This document shows, in pieces, positions 1 through 5,014 of a stretch of 8,067 bases of DNA; the first letter of the stretch is position 1, and each line of letters opens with the position of its first letter. The position numbers and the translations under genes are program-made. The DNA is taken from NCBI GenBank assembly GCA_018816665.1, contig JAHIVM010000423.1, forward strand, positions 1 through 8,067, given 5' to 3'. The notes beneath the pieces are model-generated. The model worked only from the letters and a program-made list of their open reading frames with translations. It searched no databases and was not told the origin of the DNA. The stretch comes from Candidatus Zixiibacteriota bacterium (lineage in GTDB: Bacteria > Zixibacteria > MSB-5A5 > GN15 > FEB-12).

Positions 1-945
1 GACGCCGGCGCGATAGCCCATGACGATACCGTCGGCCGTAGCGCCGTAATGGTTGGTGGTCATGAAGCCCTGAATGTGCAAACGGCCGCAGCCGCCGGTG
101 GCCATCACCACCGCCTTGGCTTTGACTACCAGGTATTCCGCCGTTTCCATGTTGTACAGGATGGCGCCGGCGCAATGACCGTTTTCATTTTTCAGCAGTT
201 CCACGGCCGGTGAGAATTCAATCACCTTAATGTCGGCACTGCGGTTACGCGCCTCATCACGAACGGTCCGCATCATTTCAGCACCGGTAATGTCGGCCGC
301 GAAGTGCATGCGCTTGCGCGAGGTACCGCCGCCGTGGATGGTTTTCAGGGTGCCGTCGGGGAACTTCGAGAAGTTGCAGCCCAGCGACTCCAACCACTTG
401 ATGGCATCGGGAGCCTTGGTGACCAGCGTTTCGACCAGTTCCGGGACATTGTTGAAATGCCCGCCGCCCATGACATCGAGGTAATGGTAATACGGCGAAT
501 CCTTGTGCGTTTTGGTTGCCGCCTGGATACCGCCCTCAGCCATCATGGTATTGGCATCGCCGTGGCGCAGTTTCGTGGCCATGATCACTTTGCAGCCGTT
601 CTGCGAGGCGTAAATGGACGCGGCCGTACCGGCACCGCCGCCGCCGATCACCAGGACATCGGTTTCATAGTCGACTTTGTTCAGGTCGATTTTGGCGGGA
701 TCGACCCGCGTTTTGGCTTCCAGCATGTCGGCCATCTCGTGGGCAATACGATACCCTTTGCTGGGACCGACCTGGAGTTCGCGACGGCCTTCTTCTTTGA
801 CATCGGGATGATACTGCAGCATGTCCTTGCGTTCATCCAGACTCAGAAAGGGCACTTCTTCGTTGGCGAGTTTCCGCTTGACCCGCTCCTCGCGGGTAGC
901 CTCGACCTGTTTTATAAGCTGCTTAAGACTATCGGGATATGGCAT
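1..945 (-). CDS. Fumarate reductase/succinate dehydrogenase-type flavoprotein subunit (partial, C-terminus beyond window)
   Basis: FAD-binding subunit of the SdhA/FrdA/thiol:fumarate reductase family, which interconverts fumarate and succinate or a related dicarboxylate. The visible 315 residues start at ATG 945, with AAGAAGG five bases upstream as ribosome binding site. Residues 96-106 (VLVIGGGGAGT) are the Rossmann dinucleotide-binding motif. Residues 131-140 (ANTMMAEGGI) align with the FrdA segment around the covalent-flavin histidine, but Asn132 stands in its place, so FAD is probably not covalently bound. HGGGTSRKR (204-212) and MATGGCGR (281-288) are further family motifs. There is an unusual hydrophilic N-terminal extension of about 95 residues and no Tat or Sec signal, so a cytoplasmic location is likely. 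The substrate-binding His/Arg residues lie past the window edge. It is the last visible gene of the operon, 34 bases after the iron-sulfur gene. Exact substrate is uncertain: fumarate is likely, but L-aspartate oxidase-like or other dicarboxylate chemistry cannot be excluded. Confidence 0.9.
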   Translation of the reverse strand, partial: MPYPDSLKQLIKQVEATREERVKRKLANEEVPFLSLDERKDMLQYHPDVKEEGRRELQVGPSKGYRIAHEMADMLEAKTRVDPAKIDLNKVDYETDVLVIGGGGAGTAASIYASQNGCKVIMATKLRHGDANTMMAEGGIQAATKTHKDSPYYHYLDVMGGGHFNNVPELVETLVTKAPDAIKWLESLGCNFSKFPDGTLKTIHGGGTSRKRMHFAADITGAEMMRTVRDEARNRSADIKVIEFSPAVELLKNENGHCAGAILYNMETAEYLVVKAKAVVMATGGCGRLHIQGFMTTNHYGATADGIVMGYRAGV

Positions 946-979
946 AGCTTACCTTCTTCTTTCACATCAAGTGGTCGGC

Positions 980-1735
980 TTAGAGAAATTGCGAATCTTT
1001 CGGCGCCCAGTCTTCACCCGCCGTGGCAGGTTCCATCTCGCGCCCGGTGTACAGATTTCGCAGGGCTTCACCATCGGTAGCCTTCAATTCCTCGAGAGCC
1101 TTGGCAAACCGTCCGGCCTCAATGTTGGCGACCATGGTTTTCAGGTGTTCGGCCTTTGGTGTGAGGTACGCGCCTTTGAGACGGCGAGCCAGCTGGCCGA
1201 TATGGTATTGCGGCAACTCACCCATGCACCGGCTGGCACAGAGGCCGCACTGGATGCAGTCGAAGGAGATGCGGGCGGCTTCGGCAATATCACCACGTTT
1301 CATGGCGGCGATATAGTCCATCACCTGGACATCCATCGGACACACCTTGGTGCAGGCGTTGCACGCAACACAGCGGAACAGTTCCGGGTACAGTGCAAAT
1401 ACCTCTTCCGATTTACCTTCCAGGGCGGCGAAATCATAAGTCGCCCGGTTGGCCGGATAAAACGGCATCTGAGTCAGATACATTTCCGGCTCGACGACGG
1501 TCTGGCAGGCCAGCCCTACCCGGATCTTGTATTCACCCGGTTTACGATACACGGTGGCACAGGCACCGCACACGCCGCCGCGACATCCGCAACCGCGAAT
1601 GTACTTGTAACCGGCATACTCGATAGCCTTCATGATGGTCAGGCTGTCGGGCACCATGTACTGCTTACCCATGATATAGATGGGGATCAGCTTCGCTGCG
1701 GTGTTGACTTCAAGTTCTTTTGTTTCGGTACTCAT
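980..1735 (-). CDS. SdhB/FrdB-like iron-sulfur subunit with [2Fe-2S] and two [4Fe-4S] motifs
   Basis: A 251-residue electron-transfer subunit predicted to pass electrons between the flavoprotein and the Hdr-like subunits. The N-terminal ferredoxin domain has a plant-type [2Fe-2S] set at Cys51, Cys56, Cys59 and Cys77. The C-terminal part has two complete CxxCxxCxxxC sets: Cys122/125/128/132 (followed by Pro) and Cys160/163/166/170. Classical SdhB/FrdB has an incomplete second set that holds a [3Fe-4S] cluster, so two [4Fe-4S] clusters are predicted here, as in TfrB- and HdrC-like proteins. Length is normal for SdhB (about 230-260). There are no membrane segments. Start ATG 1735 has GAGGT shortly upstream. 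It lies 51 bases after hdrB and 34 bases before the flavoprotein gene, all on one strand. The family call is firm; the partner assignment is inferred from operon position. Confidence 0.9.
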   Translation of the reverse strand: MSTETKELEVNTAAKLIPIYIMGKQYMVPDSLTIMKAIEYAGYKYIRGCGCRGGVCGACATVYRKPGEYKIRVGLACQTVVEPEMYLTQMPFYPANRATYDFAALEGKSEEVFALYPELFRCVACNACTKVCPMDVQVMDYIAAMKRGDIAEAARISFDCIQCGLCASRCMGELPQYHIGQLARRLKGAYLTPKAEHLKTMVANIEAGRFAKALEELKATDGEALRNLYTGREMEPATAGEDWAPKDSQFL

Positions 1736-1786
1736 GGTGACCTCGTCACATTTATCTTGAACTATCTACGTTCTGTTTCCCCACCG

Positions 1787-2668
1787 CTACACGGTGATAA
1801 ACTGCTTATCTTTGAGAAGTGACAACGCGCTCGGACGGTTCAGGTCCAGCCGGCAGTCATCGGGCGCAACTCCCAGGGCCACGGCCAGCAACTGCGTGAA
1901 GTAGAAAATCGGAACCTCGGTGGCACCCTCGAATTTCTCCAGCATCTGGTCCTGACGTCGTCCCAGGTTGAAATCGCACAGCGGACAGGCCAGGGCCAGA
2001 GCTTCCGCCCCATGGAGGGTGGCATCGGAAAGGATTCCCTGCGACCGCTTCAGCGCCACCTCCGGATTGCCGAGCACCTGGTAGGTACCACAGCATTCGA
2101 TAGTCGACGGGAAGTCGACCGTGGTGGCGCCGAGAGCATCAAGGAAGTCGTGCAAAATGGTCGGCTTGTCCGGACGATCGACCGCGACTTCTTTCGGACG
2201 GGTCAGGGTGCAGCCGTAGTACGGGGCCGCCTTGAGACCGGTCAGCGGTACTTTGACTTTTTCTTTGACCTTGTCCCAGCCGTAGTCATCGCGAAGGAAG
2301 TCAAGAAAGTGCACCACTTTCAGGTCGCCGAAGTAGTCCGGCTCTTCATCCATGAACTGGTTGATGGTGCCGCGCTTTTCCTCGTCCTCGGCCATCAGTT
2401 TGTTGGCCCGCGCCAGCGTATTATAGCACATAGAACATAACGTCAGCACCGTATCCGCACCGCGCTCCTTGGCCCGGATCAGATCGCGTACGGGAGCAAT
2501 CAGATGAATCAGGTCGTCGTCGGCCAGCGAATACACGGCCCCGCAGCAGTTCCAGCGCGGCAATTCTTCAAACTCGATATCGAGTGCCTTAAGGCAGGCC
2601 AGCGCGGAATCCTCAAGGTTGCGGGCTTTGGTCTTGAGGGTACATCCAGGATAGTAACTGATCTTCAT
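1787..2668 (-). CDS. hdrB: HdrB-like heterodisulfide reductase subunit B (two CCG domains)
   Basis: A 293-residue protein of the heterodisulfide reductase subunit B family, also related to SdhE of type-E succinate:quinone reductases. Both cysteine-rich CCG domains are intact: Cys9-x31-Cys41-Cys42-Gly...Cys78-x2-Cys81, and Cys153-x38-Cys192-Cys193-Gly...Cys228-x2-Cys231. In methanogen HdrB each such set binds a non-cubane [4Fe-4S] cluster at the disulfide-reducing site, so thiol/disulfide or quinone chemistry is the expected role. I chose ATG 2668 because GAGGAG sits just upstream; a GTG at 2680 would add four residues and overlap the end of hdrC. The ribosome binding site overlaps the hdrC stop codon, indicating translational coupling. 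There is no transmembrane helix. The physiological partner (a thiol pair, menaquinone or a protein disulfide) cannot be read from sequence. Confidence 0.92.
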   Translation of the reverse strand: MKISYYPGCTLKTKARNLEDSALACLKALDIEFEELPRWNCCGAVYSLADDDLIHLIAPVRDLIRAKERGADTVLTLCSMCYNTLARANKLMAEDEEKRGTINQFMDEEPDYFGDLKVVHFLDFLRDDYGWDKVKEKVKVPLTGLKAAPYYGCTLTRPKEVAVDRPDKPTILHDFLDALGATTVDFPSTIECCGTYQVLGNPEVALKRSQGILSDATLHGAEALALACPLCDFNLGRRQDQMLEKFEGATEVPIFYFTQLLAVALGVAPDDCRLDLNRPSALSLLKDKQFITV

Positions 2669-2676
2669 GGCTCTCC

Positions 2677-3084
2677 TCACGATGTGAACTTGCGAAGACC
2701 GGATACCATGGCAATCTGCGGCAGGTCAACGACTTCTTCAGGTTGCAAGTTTGATGGTTCGACATGGTCGACATTGTCGCGAAGTTTGGTCAGGCGCAGT
2801 GCTTCCATGACGCGGGGGAGATCAATCCCCCGGGTACACCGGACAACACACATGTGACAGGAGGCGCACACCCACGGTGTGTTGAGGTGATCGAGCGCCT
2901 CGGCCTGCCCAAACTGAATGAGAGCCATAACCTTTCGGGGCGAGGCATCAATATCATCGGCCATCGGGCAGGACGCCGCACAGGTGCCGCATTGCATGCA
3001 CTGATAGACGTTCTCCCCGCTGATCTCCATGATCCTGCGGCGCCAGCGATCGTTGATGGTTTTGTCGGAAATTTCTTGTGGCAT
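2677..3084 (-). CDS. hdrC: HdrC-like 4Fe-4S ferredoxin subunit
   Basis: A 135-residue ferredoxin-type protein matching heterodisulfide reductase subunit C, which wires the HdrB active site to an electron donor or acceptor. Two [4Fe-4S] motifs are complete: Cys29/32/35/39 (CMQCGTCAASCP) and Cys73/76/79/83 (CASCHMCVVRC). The spacing of about 44 residues between them and the short C-terminal tail fit HdrC rather than a small bacterial ferredoxin. No HdrC/HdrE-type membrane anchor is visible. Start ATG 3084 has AAGAGGA upstream. It is the first gene of the operon, with its stop eight bases before the hdrB ATG. The probable Rex operator and promoter lie upstream of this gene. Confidence 0.92.
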   Translation of the reverse strand: MPQEISDKTINDRWRRRIMEISGENVYQCMQCGTCAASCPMADDIDASPRKVMALIQFGQAEALDHLNTPWVCASCHMCVVRCTRGIDLPRVMEALRLTKLRDNVDHVEPSNLQPEEVVDLPQIAMVSGLRKFTS

Positions 3085-3143
3085 CAGATCCTCTTGAGAT
3101 TAGGTGTCCCGGCCGCCACGCAGATCACGGCAGCAACCAAAGA

Positions 3144-3161
3144 TTGTGAACCCCTTCACAA
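3144..3161. promoter_or_regulatory. Probable Rex (NADH/NAD+ redox repressor) operator
   Basis: TTGTGAACCCCTTCACAA is a perfect 7-bp dyad with a four-base spacer. The arms match the Rex consensus TTGTGAA-N4-TTCACAA exactly; the spacer is C-rich, whereas many Rex sites have an A/T spacer. It lies 60 bases upstream of the hdrC start codon and roughly 15-33 bases downstream of the predicted transcription start, a position where a bound repressor would block elongation or promoter clearance. Rex lets go of DNA when NADH is high, so the fumarate/Hdr operon would be induced under reducing, fermentative or anaerobic conditions. No rex gene is visible in the window. Confidence 0.72.
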
Positions 3162-3183
3162 AGAACCGTATTAATTGATATAC

Positions 3184-3212
3184 AGAATAGCACATGTCAG
3201 TCGAATACGCAA
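3184..3212 (-). promoter_or_regulatory. Predicted sigma-70 promoter of the hdrC-hdrB-iron-sulfur-flavoprotein operon
   Basis: On the minus strand, TTGCGT (3212-3207) and TATTCT (3189-3184) are separated by 17 bases, and TGC directly before the -10 box makes an extended -10 element. A seven-A tract on the same strand (3231-3225) sits at about -50 and could act as an UP element. Transcription would start near 3177 and leave a leader of about 90 bases containing the Rex-type dyad. The hexamers match consensus only moderately. Confidence 0.5.
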
Positions 3213-3231
3213 CCGGCTTTGCGATTTTTTT
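3208..3231 (+). terminator. Weak terminator-like hairpin with T-run
   Basis: On the plus strand CGCAA (3208-3212) pairs with TTGCG (3219-3223) across a six-base loop, followed by ATTTTTTT. The stem is only five base pairs, so termination is doubtful. No plus-strand gene lies upstream, so it would stop only antisense transcripts leaving the hdr region, insulating the regulator gene. It also overlaps the -35 box of the minus-strand promoter; the T-run may instead serve as that promoter's A-tract. Confidence 0.25.
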
Positions 3232-3292
3232 CACTAATTACCCGCGACTTCGCAGCCAACGCACCCCGCTGCCGGATAACCGGATAGCTCCC

Positions 3293-3319
3293 CCGCCGAC
3301 CGCCCCGACGGGCCGGCGG
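3293..3319. repeat. GC-rich imperfect inverted repeat upstream of the regulator gene
   Basis: CCGCCG (3293-3298) and GCCC (3302-3305) pair with CGGCGG (3314-3319) and GGGC (3310-3313), giving a ten-base-pair stem with a three-base bulge and a CGAC loop. It ends 60 bases before the regulator start codon. It could be a leader structure, a protein-binding site or a dispersed REP-like element; one copy in the window does not decide. Confidence 0.4.
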
Positions 3320-3379
3320 AAGACCGGCTAACTACAGAAATGTCAATTTGTTCCGATAATCGCACGATAAGGAGTTTGC

Positions 3380-4747
3380 ATGCCCGCCAAAACGATTTTG
3401 TACGGAAACATACTTACCGACGACGATCGGGAGGCTCTCGATGAGCGCGGTTCCGAGCACGCCTCGGCACTCGTCTGGCATGACGAACCCACCCTCTTTC
3501 AGGCCGATGCCGATTCATCCACGGTGTTTGTCGATCTTGATGATCCCCGGTTTGCCAACGCCGGCTTTCTCATGTCGGTGGCCACTGCGGGAGCCCGGAT
3601 TCGACTGATCGGCAAGGCCGCCGAACCGAGTCTTGACGAGGCAAAACGGGTGGCCAAGCTCGGCGTGTCCGAGATCCTGTCGGCCGATCAGTGCCTGGAG
3701 CGTATCGATGCTCTTCTGAACGATGTCGAGCAGGTAGCGCCTCTGGATACAACCCCCTCCAGCCAGTTCACGACCCGGGCGTTAATCGGCGTCTCGCCGC
3801 AGATGCAGGCCATCCGGGAGACGATCGGCGTTATTTCGGACGTTGATTTCCCCAGCGCGCTTATTCTGGGGCCGACCGGAACCGGCAAAAGCCTGATCTC
3901 GAAGATCCTCCACAGTTCGGGATTGCGCGCCCAGCACAACCTGGTCGAAGTCAACTGCTCGGCCATACCCGATGAGCTTTTTGAGTCGGAGTTGTTCGGG
4001 CATGTCAAGGGGGCCTTCACGGACGCCAAAACTGAGAAGGCGGGATTGTTCGAATATGCCCAGAACGGCACGTTGTTCCTCGATGAAATCGGAAACCTGT
4101 CTCCGTCGGCCCAGGCCAAACTCCTGAAGATCCTCGAAGACAAGAAGTTGCGCAAGGTCGGGGCGGTCGACGAAGTCGATATTAATGTACGGGTGGTGAC
4201 CGCCACCAATCTGGACCTGGAAGAAGCCATCAAGGCCGGGACCTTCCGGGAAGACCTGTACTTCCGTCTGAACCTGCTCACTATCGAAGTTCCCCCTCTC
4301 TGCGAGCGTCCCGACGATGTCCCCGAGCTGGTTGACTACTATATCCAGTACTACACCACCAACTACCGCAAGCCGCGCTTGAAGATGGAAGCTGCGGCCC
4401 TGAAACGAATGAAAGAGTACGCCTGGCCCGGCAATGTTCGCGAGCTGTGCAATGTGATCGAACGAGCAGTCCTGCTCAGCCAGAGCACGTCGATCAGGCT
4501 AAAGGACATCTCGACCGCTCTGAAGTCCGGCCGGATCACGATTGCCGACCGCCAGCAAATCATTATTGATATTCCGCCGCAGGGCATCACCCTGGATGCC
4601 GTCGATCAGCAAGTGGTCAATCACGTCCTGAATTTGTTCAATTGGAACAAGACCGAGGCCGCCCGCTTCCTGGGTATCTCCCGCCCCCGCCTGCGCCGTA
4701 TAATAGAGGCGGGCGGGCTGGAACAAAACCGTCGCCAATCCCGGTAG
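3380..4747 (+). CDS. Sigma-54-dependent transcriptional activator (NtrC family) with atypical N-terminal domain
   Basis: A 455-residue enhancer-binding protein that remodels sigma-54 RNA polymerase using ATP. Residues 1-120 form a putative degenerate receiver-like domain: a beta-strand STVFVDLDDP (47-56) and a terminal helix (103-115) resemble response regulators, but the usual conserved Lys near the end is absent. Residues 135-365 are the AAA+ domain: Walker A GPTGTGKS (164-171), the sigma-54 contact loop as GAFTDA (211-216; usually GAFTGA), Walker B LFLDEIG (232-238), sensor I VTATN (273-277), arginine finger region FREDLYFRLN (289-298), and GNVREL (351-356). Residues 405-445 form a Fis-type helix-turn-helix. 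Start ATG 3380 has AAGGAG five bases upstream. No sensor kinase is adjacent, so the input is unknown. A -24/-12 promoter lies directly downstream, making the lipoprotein/TPR genes its likely targets. Confidence 0.93.
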   Translation: MPAKTILYGNILTDDDREALDERGSEHASALVWHDEPTLFQADADSSTVFVDLDDPRFANAGFLMSVATAGARIRLIGKAAEPSLDEAKRVAKLGVSEILSADQCLERIDALLNDVEQVAPLDTTPSSQFTTRALIGVSPQMQAIRETIGVISDVDFPSALILGPTGTGKSLISKILHSSGLRAQHNLVEVNCSAIPDELFESELFGHVKGAFTDAKTEKAGLFEYAQNGTLFLDEIGNLSPSAQAKLLKILEDKKLRKVGAVDEVDINVRVVTATNLDLEEAIKAGTFREDLYFRLNLLTIEVPPLCERPDDVPELVDYYIQYYTTNYRKPRLKMEAAALKRMKEYAWPGNVRELCNVIERAVLLSQSTSIRLKDISTALKSGRITIADRQQIIIDIPPQGITLDAVDQQVVNHVLNLFNWNKTEAARFLGISRPRLRRIIEAGGLEQNRRQSR

Positions 4748-4822
4748 CGGAACGTTTCGATACAGCGCACAGTTTTTCTCCTCTAACTCAATATTCTGCA
4801 TCAGGATATCATCAGGCTGGCA

Positions 4823-4835
4823 GGACCGCCGGTCC
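4823..4835. promoter_or_regulatory. Short perfect dyad, candidate upstream activator site
   Basis: GGACC-GCC-GGTCC is a perfect five-base inverted repeat centred about 130 bases upstream of the predicted sigma-54 transcription start. Enhancer-binding proteins normally bind dyads 80-200 bases upstream, so position is suitable, but the arms are short and chance is possible in G+C-rich DNA. Confidence 0.25.
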
Positions 4836-4864
4836 GGATCGTTCCGCTTTTGTGGTCGGGTCTT

Positions 4865-4874
4865 GACGGCCGTC
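4865..4874. promoter_or_regulatory. Ten-base palindrome, candidate upstream activator site
   Basis: GACGGCCGTC is a perfect palindrome centred about 92 bases upstream of the predicted sigma-54 start. It could be one operator of the adjacent NtrC-type regulator. It does not share its arm sequence with the dyad at 4823-4835, so at most one of the two is likely to be the true site. Confidence 0.25.
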
Positions 4875-4935
4875 GGGGCCCTTCCCTGCAACTTAACCGG
4901 CTGACGTACAATGGCTTGTCAGTATCTGCCGGTGT

Positions 4936-4950
4936 TGGCATCGGGGTTGC
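4936..4950 (+). promoter_or_regulatory. Sigma-54 (-24/-12) promoter of the lipoprotein/TPR/HD-GYP genes
   Basis: TGGCATCGGGGTTGC matches the sigma-54 consensus TGGCACG-N4-TTGC with the invariant GG and GC exactly ten bases apart and both TGGCA and TTGC blocks intact. Transcription would begin near 4962, giving a leader of about 53 bases before the lipoprotein ATG at 5015. A sigma-54 activator gene immediately upstream strongly supports the call. Confidence 0.68.
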
Positions 4951-5014
4951 GAAGCCTAAGGTCATGAATACGAAGACAAATGGTTTTGCAGCATACACCC
5001 AAAGGAGTACACAC

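Larger units (their letters stand above)
3085..3379. other. Divergent intergenic region between the redox operon and the sigma-54 regulator gene
   Basis: This 295-base stretch holds no convincing gene. From left to right it has the hdrC ribosome binding site, the Rex-type dyad, the minus-strand promoter, a small hairpin followed by seven T (3208-3231), a tandem CCGGATA repeat (3272-3286), a GC-rich hairpin (3293-3319), and the regulator ribosome binding site AAGGAG (3369-3374). A GATAAT box at 3355-3360 is the best -10 candidate for the regulator gene, but its -35 is poor. No -24/-12 sigma-54 promoter was found here on either strand. Confidence 0.8.
4748..5014. other. Intergenic control region upstream of the lipoprotein gene
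   Basis: A 267-base gene-free stretch. It holds two short dyads (4823-4835 and 4865-4874), the -24/-12 element (4936-4950) and the strong ribosome binding site AAAGGAG (5001-5007). No convincing terminator for the preceding regulator gene was found: the hairpin at 4823-4835 is not followed directly by a T-run. Confidence 0.75.

Noticed and set aside
1736..1786. Possible internal promoter or terminator between hdrB and the iron-sulfur gene
   Set aside because: Only 51 bases, no hairpin with T-run and no convincing -35/-10 pair; the genes are best read as one operon.
304..1822. Long plus-strand open frames (304-1080 and 821-1822) opposite the flavoprotein and iron-sulfur genes
   Set aside because: They are antisense to genes with clear family motifs, have no recognisable domains and no good ribosome binding sites; G+C-rich codon use leaves the opposite strand open.
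3331..3360. Sigma-70 promoter for the regulator gene (ACTACA, 18 bases, GATAAT)
   Set aside because: The -10 box is fair but the -35 is poor and the leader would be only about 13 bases; not enough for a separate feature.
3688..4281. A 197-codon minus-strand open frame inside the regulator gene
   Set aside because: Antisense shadow of the AAA+ domain, with Ser/Arg-rich composition typical of such shadows.
4823..4851. Terminator after the regulator gene
   Set aside because: The five-pair hairpin is separated from the short TTTT by 12 bases, which does not fit intrinsic termination.
4901..4922. CTGAC...GTCAG inverted repeat just upstream of the -24 box
   Set aside because: Arms of five bases with a 12-base gap are expected by chance and the dyad is too close to the promoter for a typical enhancer.
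4850..5014. Upstream extension of the lipoprotein gene to a GTG at 4850 or an ATG at 4964
   Set aside because: The extension would cover the sigma-54 promoter, lacks a ribosome binding site and would bury the signal peptide internally; ATG 5015 has AAAGGAG and an N-terminal lipoprotein signal.
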